Counted from the stretch's first letter, positions 20,913-33,229 are shown. The stretch: DNA of 64,000 nucleotides from Setomelanomma holmii (GCA_010015745.1 ML978178.1:1-64000), one strand, 5' to 3'. The notes: generated by a model not told the origin, from the letters alone. Translations and numbers: made by a program.

Positions 20913-23226
20913 ATGCCGACCGTCATGATGACCGCGCCGTCCGCAACTCCTCCCGCCAGCTCCAGCGCGTCACGCAGAGTGCCCCTCGATAAGAGAAAGC
21001 GCACCGAAACCTCTTGTCCGCTGTACTTTACTTAGTTTCGAGTCCGGCACACTGACTGCGGTTACAGGTGACAAATGCAAATCGCGCAAGCAAAAATGCA
21101 GAAAGGAAGCCGGGCAAGATGCTTGCAGATACTGCCAGGTTCACAAGATCGAATGCCTCACTACGCAGCCGCGCAAGAAGCGCCTCTATGGCAGCGTCGA
21201 GGGCCTGAGCAATCGCCTGGCGCTGCTAGAGTCGCTGGTGAAAGGGCTGCTACCTGAAGCCGATGTGTCCAACATGGACGAGATGCGCGAGCTGGGCCGC
21301 TCGCTGGGAATACCATTGCCAGACTCTGCTGTGAACGATAGCGCCGAACAGAAGAGCAGCAGCGACCGAGAAGGAGAGGATTCGCTATCACTTCTCCCTG
21401 ACCAACAAGGTCAAGTACAATACATTGGACCTGCGAGTTCCTTCTCGTTCCATCTGAAGCTGCGCACGCTGGTTGGCAGTGGCCCAATTCGTGAATTCGT
21501 GCTGTTTGGCAGGAACGCCGCAGATCAGGAGCCCATCGAGGGCGACAGCGACCCTCACACTCTCTCGACGCCCAGCGCGACTTCGAATGTTGACCACAAC
21601 TCGCCCGCCGACCGCCGCACATCCGTCCCCGAAGCTGCCCCGAGCCTCGAGTCGCTCATCGCCGCCTTCTTCGACCACATCAATCCCAATTTTCCTGTGC
21701 TGCACGAGGCTTCGTTCCGCGAGGCTTACGAGGCATGGATTGCGAACCCCTCGAGTGCCGACCCAGCGTGGTTGTGCGGCTTCCTGTGCGTGTTGCTGCT
21801 CGCTCGTCGCGTTGCGCGTGTGACATTTCCTGAAGACCAGGAGCGACTGTGGTGGCGGCGCGTGCAGAGCCTCCTGCCAGTCGTCATCTTCACATCGAGC
21901 GTCATGGCGGTGCAGGCCATGATGCTCGCGGCTATGCACCTTCATAACACGAACCACCGCGACGCGTGCTGGAATTTGACAGGCACAGCGGTGCGGGTAG
22001 CCTTTGCGATAGGGCTACACCAGGACAAAGTAAGCACCATGCAGACACCCTTAGCACGAGAGCTGCGAAAAAGGCTGTGGTGGACACTCTACGCTTTTGA
22101 GCAGATGCAAGTCTCGTCCTACGATCGCCCAAGTGCAATCGAGCATCCAGGCTCCAGGATCAGCTGTCCCAACGAGCGCATTATTGGTATGGCTAGCTAC
22201 TGTCCTCCCGACTACTGTAAGTGGTTCAATCGCCTGGTCGTGCACCTCGCATCAGCCTGTCGTGCGCCCAAGACGATCAAACCCAGGTCCAGCGAGGAGT
22301 CGTACGTCGGGCCACTCTCGCCAGCAGCTGGCGTTCTTAGAGACTTGGAACGATGGCAGGACACGATTCCTCAGCACCTGAAGATGGAGGCCCTGAACAC
22401 AGCGCCGCCAGCGTTTCAGCGGCCGCTGCTTCTGCTGCATGGCATGTACCACTACACGGTCACCGTGCTGTGTCGTGCAGCACTGCTTGCGCGTGCCTCC
22501 ATCCTCTCCAAAGAGGGCAGAGACTCGCCGAATGCAGCGCTCACAGCTATGGCGGACTCTTGCTCCGATTCCGGTCGGACTCTGGGCAAGATTCTACTTC
22601 GGCTGGAGTCGATTGGGAGATTTGACGCCATTACTTGGTGGGACATATGGTATACATTGGCCTCGAGTTCGGTCCTAGTGCTCGACCTCGTGTGCCTGAA
22701 CAAGATGACAGACAGCAATATGTCAGAGTCGCGCGTGCTGCTCTCACAGCTAACCGATCTCGCACAGCGTCATTTGCGAAATCCTCATATGCCTGGCACT
22801 ATTCACAAATTTGCGTCTATCGTTCCTGAGCTACACTCGATGGCAGATTCTTTGAGCAAGTCCCAATCTCCGACCTTACAACGCAAGCTGACGGATGCTC
22901 TCGTCGATGAACCGGGGCCGGCGCGGCCAGTGAGCCAACAGCAACAGGAGTTGGTGCCTTATCCCTATCAGTCATCAACGAGCAGCGGCGCATATATGTT
23001 TGCAGACAACGTACCGGGTCGATTCTATTCTGAGCAGGATCCTACAAGTGCGGCGTATCCAAACGCGCGTTACAATAGAAATGCACAAATGGACTTTATG
23101 GACTTTACGATCAGCAACATTAATGAATGGAATTGGGGCGATCTTGGGAACTTGATAGGGGAAGCGGGTGCTGTGCCAAGCATGCACCCACATATCTCGG
23201 CGCCAGGACCGCCGCCTCCAGGATGA
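20913..23226 (+). CDS. Zn2Cys6 binuclear-cluster transcription factor
   Basis: Exons 20913-21015 and 21068-23226 (52-bp intron) give 753 aa. The intron falls inside the DNA-binding domain and has a GTCCGC donor. After splicing, residues 35-64 show C-x2-C-x6-C-x8-C-x2-C-x6-C with the basic KSRKQK loop, preceded by a basic DKRKRTE stretch and followed by a short linker and a leucine-rich dimerisation segment (GLSNRLALLESLVKGLL). The central fungal-specific regulatory domain spans about residues 210-480, including IAAFFDHINPNFPVLHEASF and AFAIGLHQDKVS...LRKRLWWTLYAFEQ. The C-terminus is Gln/Tyr/Pro-rich and may activate transcription. These proteins bind CGG-type sites in the nucleus. Its position at the end of the enzyme block suggests it is the pathway-specific regulator; that is inference. 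Confidence 0.9.
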
Positions 23227-24456
23227 CGTGTCTTTGGGCTCGGCGTACACGGTCGGAGGACTCTTGCTGGATGCGTATACCTCATCTTTCGCTGCGCAAT
23301 ATGGTCTTTATAAGATATCGGATCGGAACAAATACTCTCTTGGAACATGCTCTTTCATTCGTTCCCGATACCATATCAGTCCGCCTACTTGGGTGATTCT
23401 TACAAGGTGGTGACGCGATCAGACCCTCGAAAAATCCATTTTCTGGGCACAGGACGATCGATCTCTGGTGCATGTAATGATGCAGCAGATACCCAACTTT
23501 CGTGTCTCATTTGACTTGAGAACAAATAGGATAGATGCATCCATAGACTCTACAAAAGCTGCCATGCGTTATTGCTGTGCCACGCGCTATCTAGGCTGAG
23601 CATTGCCACTGTTGCTTGGCTTCCGTGTATGGAAGGTCGACGATCGTATGGCCAATCCACATACGCGACAAACATTCAGTTGCTGGTCGCCTTGAACAGA
23701 AAGGACGTAGGCTCATGTCCAATATCATCAGAAAAGGCGACGTGAGCACACTTCAGACGATGATTTGGGAATAGATTATGGTTGGCCTACGGGGCATAAG
23801 CTCTGTGAAAGTGCGCGTGTGTGAAGAACGTGGATGGAGAGAAAATTGCAGGACTAGAACAAGGCGCGACGATAGCGCTTGACACGATGCGAGCGACCTG
23901 GAAAGAAGGAGAAAGTACCCGGCCAAGGTCTCGACAAGAAAGTGACATCTCTTGTCAAGCAATCGTAATGCTGACTAAGATCCTGCTCGAGAATGGTGCA
24001 TCTCAAATTGTGAAATTGAGTGGATGACCTACCGTGGCTCGGCTTACATATGGTGCCGCCAAACTCCAAAGCCTCGTCCACGAGGCTGGATCTCTTCTCC
24101 AACCACCAACATCTGACTACACCGAATGTCATCGCTTCTGCGCACCAACCGCATTGAAATTGACAGCTCGATGCGGTCTTTGCTAAATGAATCGACTAGG
24201 CAGACGGCCATCTAGCGTGCTCCAGATTCGCGTATCTTTCGCTGACGCATCATCAAACCAGGAACACGGCTGTGATTCGCCTGCTGCAGCACGATAATTG
24301 AGACGCACGAGCGACGATGTCTCAAAATAAAACCCCCAATGCAGGATTTGCGCGACTACAAGTTGCCACCTTGCTTCTTAGCCGTCGTTCTTTCCGTTGC
24401 TTATAATTCTGCGTGATCGCGTCCATTCGTTCAAAGCTCACCAGTCAGATCTCACG
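23227..24456. other. Intergenic, no gene recognised
   Basis: 1.23 kb after the regulator. It contains only short, domain-less frames (for example 23127-23413 and 23854-24132). It marks the right-hand edge of the catabolic block. Confidence 0.5.
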
Positions 24457-25253
24457 ATGCGTTCTTCGACCTACATCGCGCTCTTTGCGAGCTCCGCAGC
24501 GGCCCAATCGACGGTCACGTTGTTCAACTTCTGGCAGTATCAGAGTACGCTCACCCAGATTGGCGCGGATGCTACCGCAACGACGTACAAGAACGATTGT
24601 CCAGCGGACAACGCTGGAATCTCTGGAGTCCCATCACAATTGCGTACGCTACACCACGCGCGAACACTCGACATGTCTGACTCTCTATAGGCCCAACCCC
24701 TGATGCCACCATAACTCCTGCACCGACTCCGAAAGCGCGCATGGCACGTCAGGACAGTGCCAGCGATAGCGACGATGGTCCCGACTATTCCTTCTGCGAA
24801 CCCTTCACACTCAAGCAAGGCGCGTCGACATGGGAGTTTTACCTCACAGACCCATCTCCTGGTGCATGGACGGTAGACATGGGCTGCAAATGGCAGGGCG
24901 CGATGACTGACGCAGATCTGACGTGCACCTACACGCAGAGCGGATACGTTCCTGATTCCAGTGTGCGAGGTGTCAGCACAAGTATCTTGTCAAAGGCTGA
25001 GGCGTCGAGTCTAGAGGCTTTCCAGGTGGTTACTGTTGTGACTGCTTCGGGTGCGGTCTCAGCCTCGGCATCGCGAAATTCTGGGGCTGCGTCTGGCTCT
25101 GGCACAGCAGCACCAAGTCGCTCGAAGACCGCTTCTGGATCTGGTGGAGCAGCAAAAAGCACAGGTCTGGGAGCTGCGGGACCTCTGCCAACAGGTGCAG
25201 TTGCGTTTGTCGGCGGTGCCGTAGGTATCTTCGCTGCGGCGCTCGCGTTGTAG
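24457..25253 (+). CDS. GPI-anchored Ser/Ala-rich cell-surface protein
   Basis: Exons 24457-24643 and 24691-25253 (47-bp intron, GTACGC...TAG) give 249 aa. It has an N-terminal signal peptide (MRSSTYIALFASSAAAQS). A Cys-containing ectodomain of about 150 residues follows, with NDCPAD, YSFCEPFTL, GCKW and LTCTYTQ spaced as in two disulfide pairs. Then comes a Ser/Ala/Gly-rich stalk likely to be O-glycosylated, and a hydrophobic C-terminus ending AAALAL, the usual GPI-attachment signal. Domain order and size match the many hypothetical GPI-anchored proteins of filamentous ascomycete walls. No enzymatic motif is seen. It is probably unrelated to the catabolic block. Confidence 0.8.
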
Positions 25254-25668
25254 GTACGTGTGGCTATACTGTTATATGTACCGTTCGTAACCTTCTCTAC
25301 ATGTCTTCTTTCAGCCTGTCATGGATTTCGATTTCTGTCGCATTGTGTTGTGGTATGTGTATACGTTGTCTGAATGACACTCAGATTGAACGCGTCATCA
25401 CGTGCCGACGCGTTTTATGGAGTAGCTATCCACTTATAGCTTCCTAAGTCAACTACGATTCGCATTCAATTCGTGCATACCCTGCATTACGCAGTCACTA
25501 CACTTAATATATGGTGATATAGACTGTCTCACTAGATTTCACCTCGTTTGTAACGATCCCTGCTTTGTGTTCAATGCCACACCTTCCACACCAATTCTTC
25601 CAGCACTACCTGCCAGACCCGACACTACGACATCTCTCGCTTCTATTCACCGTACCGATACATTCATC
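25254..25668. other. Intergenic
   Basis: A 415-bp AT-rich gap. The reading frame of the next gene stays open back to an ATG at 25567, so part of this may be coding. Nothing else is seen. Confidence 0.4.
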
Positions 25669-26541
25669 ATGGCTGTTGTCATCGACACCACACCGCCGAT
25701 TCGAGTACAACACCCGAAAGCACGTCTCCTGAGAGGCCTTATTCGCCATGTCTCGGCACCAGCACGCCCACACCAAAGGCTCCAAACTCCCAGCTCGAGT
25801 GAGAGCAGCCACAGACGGGATATACAGCGCTCCTCACCCTCGCCAACGCATGCAAGCGGTGGCCAGTATTTACAACAACCCGATTTGACCGAGTTATCAC
25901 TGATGCAAGCGGCTGCGTCACGACTCCGTCTCGACCGCAATGATTGGCGCGCCACCGCACAAGTTCAGAAAAACCAGCTTATCTCCAGCGAGCGAAAAAT
26001 CGAAAGTCAACGCCATGCTATCGCTATCCTTGAAGACCAGAATACAGCTCTACGCGCGGAACGTGAAGACGATGTGTCGGCCTTCGAAGAAGTCCTAGCT
26101 CGATTTCAAAATGTTGTGGAAAAGCACGACAAGCTTGCTGAGCAGCTCAACGACTCGATGCGAGCTATTGCAAGAGTCAAGAAGAGCGATCGCGCGAAGG
26201 GTAAAGTCTGGCAGCGCAATTTGATGTTGAAGACAACACTACAGCGAGTCAAGTCACACCCTGATGCTCCCCACGGATCTCACCACTTGAATACAGAGGC
26301 TGCACTTCAAGAAGCTCTGGCCCTGGCCAAAGAGCGAATCGAAGAGCTTGAGAGCAGGGGAGAAGCATTACTCGATGCCCTGGAGAAGCAAGATGACAGC
26401 TGTGATAGCAACGGAGATGGAAGCAACGACGAAGAAAGAGCAGCTGGCTTGCTAGAGACAGAGGTCGCATTCCGAGGAGTCTTGGAGGACGAGATGTTCA
26501 GGGAGCAGAAAGAACATTGGGATTACTTGCTGCAGGAGTAA
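25669..26541 (+). CDS. Coiled-coil protein, function unknown
   Basis: Single exon. The ATG at 25669 (CATCATGGC) gives 290 aa; an upstream in-frame ATG at 25567 would give 324 aa. The N-terminal 80 residues are basic, Ser/Pro/His-rich and probably disordered. From about residue 85 to 250 the protein is strongly helical and charged, with heptad-like Leu/Ala spacing (for example ERKIESQRHAIAILEDQNTA and KERIEELESRGEALLDALEK), predicting a long coiled coil. An acidic Asn/Asp/Ser patch precedes the C-terminus. No known family is recognised. It resembles the coiled-coil gene at 44970 only in style, not clearly in sequence. A structural or scaffold role is a guess. Confidence 0.65.
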   Translation: MAVVIDTTPPIRVQHPKARLLRGLIRHVSAPARPHQRLQTPSSSESSHRRDIQRSSPSPTHASGGQYLQQPDLTELSLMQAAASRLRLDRNDWRATAQVQKNQLISSERKIESQRHAIAILEDQNTALRAEREDDVSAFEEVLARFQNVVEKHDKLAEQLNDSMRAIARVKKSDRAKGKVWQRNLMLKTTLQRVKSHPDAPHGSHHLNTEAALQEALALAKERIEELESRGEALLDALEKQDDSCDSNGDGSNDEERAAGLLETEVAFRGVLEDEMFREQKEHWDYLLQE

Positions 26542-27104
26542 AACTCGGCGCCACGCGATGTCAAGACTTTCGCGGCATCCGGAACGAAACGAGGAGGTTG
26601 CTTTTACGCCACGAACATGACCCCACTTATCATATGCATTGCTTCAGCTATCATAGCGCGATGGACCCACTTGATAAGGACAGTCGGCTTCAGCAATGAG
26701 CTCGAAGAGTACTCAAAAGGTACGAAGGAGAAACTTGAGTGGGCTGGCAACGGCACGTCCGCACCGCATCTGTGCTAATATATGCACACTTGGTATTGCT
26801 AAGGAGCTCGACCTGGGACTTGGCAAGATCATCGAACCTTTACTGAGAGGTGGGGTTCCATACTATCTGCACAGTCTTCGTGTTCTTTGCCAATACTCTT
26901 GGCTCCCCATATCCCGTGATAGCTTCTGCGTGCCGCGTTTCCGTGTTATCCTTGGCTCGCGTCATCTCACCTCTCACAGTCTCAGACAAGACATCACAGC
27001 CTTGCGGCCCAGCCAACGTTCTATCAAGTATAAGAAATATTGTACGCCACAAGTCTACATCCGTTCTGCATGGTATCGAGATTCATATCCCATGTCCCCT
27101 CACC
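26542..27104. other. Intergenic
   Basis: 563 bp. Frames here (26696-27130, and the 5' part of an open frame leading into the CaaX protein) lack coding character. No gene is called. Confidence 0.45.
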
Positions 27105-27572
27105 ATGTCATCCCGCAGAAGCCTCAATAACGAACCTCCGCCACCATACACACCGACGCCGTTGCAGTATGATTGGGCCACGGCACCTGCCAGCGAATCA
27201 AACATACATACACAAACACAAACACGACCACAACACCGATGTCAAGATGTCGCCTCCGGTCTTCCATGCTTTCATGTCCGCCGAACCTCGTCACCTCCAC
27301 ACAGCACCAAGAAAACAACAAACCAAATACCAATCATCCAATCATCCTCGGGCATAAGCTCAAAATGGCAGCAACTCAAAGCAAAAAACGAGGAACGCAA
27401 AGCAAAGAGAGTGTATTGCACACCCGAAGAAGCGGCCAAGATATCAGGACGCGACTGCTCGGGACGTTTTTGGAACGAGCAGATTGCTGCAGAGCATAAG
27501 CATAAAGAAAGGGAATGGAAGGAGAGGGCAAGGAATGATCCGAATATGAACGAGAGGTGTGTTGTTATGTAA
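27105..27572 (+). CDS. Small basic protein with PPxY motif and C-terminal CaaX box
   Basis: 155 aa from ATG 27105 (ACCATGTC). The frame is open further upstream, but the upstream part is not protein-like. Near the N-terminus is N-E-P-P-P-P-Y-T-P, a PPxY motif of the type bound by WW domains of Nedd4/Rsp5-family ligases. The middle is Thr/Gln/Ser-rich and disordered. The C-terminal 70 residues are charged and helical (KWQQLKAKNEERKAKR, EHKHKEREWKERARND). The protein ends C-V-V-M, a canonical CaaX box whose X = Met predicts farnesylation and membrane attachment. No family is recognised. The gene is intronless. Confidence 0.6.
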   Translation: MSSRRSLNNEPPPPYTPTPLQYDWATAPASESNIHTQTQTRPQHRCQDVASGLPCFHVRRTSSPPHSTKKTTNQIPIIQSSSGISSKWQQLKAKNEERKAKRVYCTPEEAAKISGRDCSGRFWNEQIAAEHKHKEREWKERARNDPNMNERCVVM

Positions 27573-29178
27573 AGCCACCTGGACGGGATATATGAGACGG
27601 CAGAGATGCACGCAGCGACGATGGTACTTCACAGGAATTGCGGAGAAGGTATTGGGTCAGCGGCTCGAGATCCGAGATCCGAGATCGTGGCTCTGGGTAG
27701 AGGTCTTGGACTCAAGATCATGATGACTGGCAGATGCATATCTCGCACAGTATTCACATCGCTGACCATGGGTAGCCCGTAACTCAACATCCAACTCGCC
27801 GTCGATCACCGGTATCCGAATTGCTGACATAGCAGACATCAGCATGTGAGATTGGCTCTGGGAAAGGTCATCGATCGCGGGCTACAGCCACCAACAAGGG
27901 GAACACGAGATATGAGGTCGATACACTATCGATGTGTAGATCTGGGAGCGAAGATCGTCGAGACCACCAACAACGGAGGGCGAGGATCGTGATGGTGAAG
28001 AAGGAGATATTGACGCCTGAGGTCTGTGGAGAGGAGGATAAGATGAGACAAGCTCGCAGGGTGGAAGATGATACTGACGTCAGAGTGTAAGAAGAGAGAA
28101 ACATCACCGAAAGCAACGAGTTTGCGGTGACATACCCGTATATTCGAACATGCCTGCCAAGAACACTCCAGCCCCAAGTCAGTCTCCGCCGACCCTTTCA
28201 TCTCAGCGCCGAAATTGAGCCAATTTATACCTCCATGTCGACTCGTTGCGCAACCCTCATGTCCTGTCAGATGAGCCTCCTGCTTTTGACGATACCGAAC
28301 ACAGCGAAGGCGCCAGCCCTTGTGACACGAACAAGATGACGAAGAAAGAAAAGGCGAAAGAAGGAACCATGTGGGAAACGTTATGTGCGATCATGTGATA
28401 TTGAAAGGCTCCCGATATCCAGTGTTACTATAGTGGAATGTCATGCCATGAGAGCGCGCGATTTAAGGCAGTGGCTAGATCGCGTAGAAATCGAAACTTC
28501 TACTTCTACTTCACTTCTTCCTCAAGCAGCTCCAATTCGGCGCCAACTCAATGAAGAAGAACCAGTGACCTATGTCCAGAGCAGCCCAAAGACTGACCTG
28601 GTACGCGATCCAGGGGCACGTACTCCCTAACTTTCCGCAAAGACACTAACATGGCCGTGTGAGATCACACTCGCAGTTCCAAGTGAAACTACGCTCGATG
28701 GCACTGCTACGCACAAGACCGGGGCCGCCTTGCGCGCGCTCGCTCCTGCCGGCGGAAAGTCTAGCACGATGAAGTGACCTGCGCCATGTTGACGTCTTTC
28801 GTCTACATCGGGCGATCTTGTAGGTGCGGGCACACTTCCCAAGGTCAGTTGCGCATTCGGGTGGCAGTCAGGCTGCTGTGCTGTTGAGTTAGTTGTCAGC
28901 TGAGGAGAGAGAATGAGAGTGTCGGGTGGGGCACAAGGTCTTATGTGCTATGGATGCGCTAGCAAGAGCATAGGCCAAATGTTGAATCAGAACTCCGTTT
29001 GCACAAGCAAGGTGAAAGAGGCTGCACGTTCAAAGCCCGTGCGCACCTTCCGCACCTCGCGCATATGTCTAGGTCAGCGCCATGGTAGTTGTGCGGGAGA
29101 GATGCGAAGCAGCTCAAACAGCACATGTGTCCACCAGTACAAAGTCAGTCAAAAGGAACGGCTGGGTGACGTAACCTG
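27573..29178. other. Gene-poor stretch
   Basis: 1.6 kb with a triple CGAGATC repeat (27666-27686) and several short frames. The plus-strand frame running from about 28220 to 28400 encodes about 50 codons with natural-looking composition (ending ...KEKAKEGTMWETLCAIM) but has no start or recognised family. It may be a fragment of a decayed gene. Nothing else can be supported. Confidence 0.4.
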
Positions 29179-29652
29179 ATGGGTTATATTCCTCCTCAAG
29201 TCCCGTTCACGACTTGGACCACAAACGACATACGTGCAGCCAAAAAGCGCATGACCTCAAAGAACCACACTCTCATTCCGTCCACCAAACGTAGTCTCCA
29301 GCCTGTGCGCGGTACACAATGCTATGCTCGCGACGTTCCTTGCGACCACGAGTCACCATGTCAACTCTGCGCGCACCGTTCCAAAGATTGCGAACGCAAG
29401 CAGTGTGACACCTACGCGCTCGGGCCTGGCAACTGCACTCGATCAGACTGTCCTTTCGCGCATGCCGAGGATCGCCGTAGTAATACAAAGAAGATGGTAA
29501 AAGCCAGTCTCGTGCCACTAGCGACTGAGAACGACGAGAGTGGGGTTCGTAGGGACTATGTGATTGGGAAGTGTCGGCATAGAAAGTGCAGGTTCAGGCA
29601 CATGAAGATGAGGGCATTGGAGCATGAGAGAGCTGTAGCAGAAATGGACTAG
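29179..29652 (+). CDS. Cys/His-rich CCCH-like zinc-finger protein
   Basis: Single exon, 157 aa (ATG 29179; a second in-frame ATG at 29251). The centre is Cys-rich: CYARDVPCDHESPCQLCAHR, then CERKQC, then a CCCH-like element with C-x9-C-x4-C-x3-H (the PFAH end, near residue 95). A second, shorter CxHxxCRFRHM element follows in the C-terminal part. CCCH fingers usually bind RNA, but the spacings here are irregular. The remainder is basic. It is probably a lineage-specific hypothetical protein; a nucleic-acid-binding role is inference only. Confidence 0.6.
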   Translation: MGYIPPQVPFTTWTTNDIRAAKKRMTSKNHTLIPSTKRSLQPVRGTQCYARDVPCDHESPCQLCAHRSKDCERKQCDTYALGPGNCTRSDCPFAHAEDRRSNTKKMVKASLVPLATENDESGVRRDYVIGKCRHRKCRFRHMKMRALEHERAVAEMD

Positions 29653-32600
29653 TGGTCTATACGATAGTATTACAAGAGTAAAGACAAAGCTCAATTCGAC
29701 TGAGTTAGAAAGAAGGAGAAAGTTGCGGATGTGATGGGCAGAGGAGGAAGATGCACGATGGGCGTGAACGGCTCCTTCAGGCCTCATCGTCGGCGGCGAT
29801 CTCACTCAGCTCAGCGTATTGTCTACGAGTCGCATCCCTACAGCTTACGACTCAGTGTTTCCGCAAGTTTCCGAGCATCTTCCCTAGATGATCTGAAATG
29901 CCGGCAATTGAATTAAGCTTACGGTTGCGGGCCGTTCGGCGGGCTCCACTCCGCCGATACATCGATATGAGTGGTTGGTGCGCGTTTGGTTGACGTTGGG
30001 CATAAGTCGTGATCTTTGGTTACACAAAGACTCCACGAGGCTGCATTTGGGCAGTACTGCGCCATTGTCTCGATCTCTATGACATCATAGGTGCTTGGAG
30101 AGAAGGACCGCGAAGAAATGGTTCGGGCCGAAGGACTTTGCTCCTATCTTAGTTTTCCGGCGGTTCGCGCTCCCCATTCGAAAGTTTGTCCGAAGAACCC
30201 TTGATCCAAGGAGCCGGGCTGAATTGTTAGATTGTGTCGAGAATTACGAGTACAATAAGCACAGTACAAGGACAAGGTGTCGTCCAGGCAGCTCAAGACG
30301 AAGGGCAACCCAGTCTGCGTGCGACCTCGATGAAGCACGAAATGGGCGAATCGGCTAATGACATGATGGTACAATACGAATACCAAGGTTGCCCCGAGTA
30401 GAGATCATTCTAGCCTTTGTCCGCCAAATCAGGTGTTTCGAAATACCACCATGACTGACGGGGCCAGAAGTTCAAGATATGAATGTCGTCCGCGTGTTCT
30501 ATAGCGATGTGCATGGCATTGTTCTCATTGCTCGAAAGAGCGGAGAAGCGCGCCGAAACAATACTTGCCAGTAGTAGAGACGGCACAGCCCCTCTTTACC
30601 TGTTTGAGGCGGTTGAGCATCCGCGGATACCAATGTCGCGCATAAGTTTCCAGCCTAAGCGAGACGGCAACACTTCCACGAGGTGCTTCCAGATTCGACG
30701 TCAGCTGCGCATTCGGGAACATTGGCTGTGCAACAGTGACATTCTCATGATTGGCGAAGGTCGGCACGCTTCTCAACGTTCTTCGTCGTATGCTGACTAG
30801 TGCAAGCCCCCGCATAGAAGCGAGCCGGGGAACTGCTCCCGGTGCATAGCGGCGCATAAGATCAAGGACAGTGGCAACGACACAGCTAGATTTCGTTTCA
30901 AGGACCCATCAAGTTGGGCCTCAAAGTGGCGTGAGCGCGCAAGATGAGTGAATCTAGTCTTGAGGCGCTAGACACCGAGACGAGCATCAGTGCTGCAGCT
31001 TTTAGACTCTATTTGCATGGACTGCTTGTACATACTCCCCAAGCACTGTGAGACTCGGAGATTTGCTGTCCACGCAAGGTCGACCCGCGGTGTGAGGTGC
31101 GCCTGAGATGATGGTTTGCTATGATAGGACCCGTTGCACACCATTCTGGGTGGCTGATATACGCGTGCTTTCCCTTGGCTGACGTGCAGCTCATGCAAAA
31201 CCAAATCAATTCTCGAAGGGAGTCCCAGAAGGAAAAGACAGTGTTGTACAAACCATATCTCGATACGACTGTCTCCCGCAGGATTGCTGCAGGATCTGAT
31301 GCAGCGAAGGCGTGATGGGAAGTGTGGAATGGCAGAAGATGTGCGTGTATGCATGGCGACTTCCGCACCACTTTGTCCCAAAAGAGCTACATGGCATGCC
31401 GTACGTCCCATGCCTCTTCCAAGAGTGGAGAATATCTCAATGCATATCCGCAAGAATGGACATCGTCGACGAACCAGAGTTGCAGCACACCGCCATGCAG
31501 TAGACCGTAGGAGGAAAGCAAGACATGCAGCAGCCTGATCGTGCCTAGTATCGTCCAGGTGATAGTCCTCTGCATCGAACCTGATGCTCCCCTGATGAGT
31601 TGAAGTTATTAGCTGGGGCGCGGCTGATGGATCCTTCCAATCCATGAGGACCGCACACCGCGGATTCGTCTAGGCGAGGTCCTTTAAATGCTGTGATCGG
31701 TGTACGAGGCGACGGCAAAACCAATGAAAGCATGTTCGGCAAGCCGAAACACAGCATTCCGCGGCGACATGCGCGCAGACGCCTGATCGGTCCGATTGCT
31801 GTGAGCTCTGCTGTGAGAGAGTTTACCCATCGGTGAAAGCTGAGGCAGAGAACCCATTGTAATGCAGCAGTCGAGGAAACTGCGCGTGCCAAAGTGGAAA
31901 GACGCTTGTGGAGTCTGACCCGCCTGTACAATCCACCTCTTCCATGGCCTCAATCCTGGCGAAACGGTGCTGGATGCACGTCACGCCCGAGGGCTAGAGA
32001 GACGGTGCATACGCGAGGAGAGTGAATGTCGTCAAGGGGAGGCTCCAGCTGGGCGGTGGCATTGCAAGGCAGACCTAGAGAGGAAATCCCTCTCGAGAGT
32101 TTTCGTGTACGGCGCGTCCCGCACGATGGAGTGTGCTGATGGAACCGGCTACTGCCGCGCCCGAGTGAATATCGCGGTGCGGCGAGGGTGCATCGGCCAG
32201 TCGTGAACATGTCTCCTTTTGGGCAATGGATAGTCGGACCGTTTCAGAGCTGAGCAGCCGCCGCCGCGCGCATGGAGGTTGTGGCTGCTCTGTGGTACAA
32301 AGGTGCGGTTGACTAGCGATGGTGACGCCTGCCTGGCAGCAGAGCACTGGCGGGCGTGCCTCCCCCATCTGAGCCGCGACTAGCCTTGCTGGTCAGAGAC
32401 CGCGGGAAGAGGCAAGCGCGCCCCATCACCCATCAACACAAGATTCACAGTATGCAGAACCTCAACTTTGGAAACAGAGCACGTGACGACGCAACCGGGA
32501 TGCAAACGCCAACTCAAGGGGCGAGACGTTGGGCCTGACGGGGCGACAGGGGATGGGGGCTGGTGTTGCGCAAGCTCCGGGCGTGAGACGGCTGCTTACC

Positions 32601-33229
32601 GCGACGAGCGCAACAGTGATTCTGAGATCGCTGGGCCGTCCTCTGGGCCTCTGCAGGCGATGGATGGATCATGGGAGCACCGACGAGCAAACAAGCGCTG
32701 CGGGCCGATTCCCAGGAGGCAGGGCGGCTGTCTCCTTTCTTGGCTGCGTCGACGTCCTGCGGCCGCCTGGCGCCAGCGGTGACTACACATGAACAGGGTC
32801 GAACTGTCGAGTCTGCTGCGCGGGAATATTGGCAGATGGGACCATAGCCAAAATGGAAACTTAACTTGCCGTCGGGGATGCGCCTCGTCTGCTCCGCTGC
32901 GCACACGCCCGCACCACGGACACCACGGCACCCCAGCTATCAGGGGTCCCTGCTTAGCGGCTGGCCGGCTAGCATCCGCCATTACTGCATGCCATTTCGC
33001 GCATGCAGCGTCTTTTCCTTAGCACTGTGCTGCATGTCGCCCCGCCTATGAGCTCCAGCGGTTTGCGCCTCTTTCATCCAGGCTGCCCGCGCCGCAAAGT
33101 GGAGAGCGACTGGACGGCGAAATGCAGACCCTTTGCCAGCCCTTGAAACTGTGCTCCTCTTCCTGTGCAACCGCCTCCTCCAGTCCGACCCATATCACCA
33201 TCGTCGGCGCCCACCACAGAAACCGCACC
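29653..33229. other. 3.6-kb gene-poor region
   Basis: Both strands contain many short, mutually overlapping frames without recognisable domains, starts or splice-supported continuity. The right half (about 32000-33200) is more G+C-rich and probably contains the promoter and 5' UTR of the downstream gene. No repeat or RNA gene is recognised. Confidence 0.45.

Noticed and set aside
21388..21957. Minus-strand 189-codon frame opposite the Zn2Cys6 regulator
   Set aside because: Antisense shadow of a G+C-rich coding exon; no domain or splice support.
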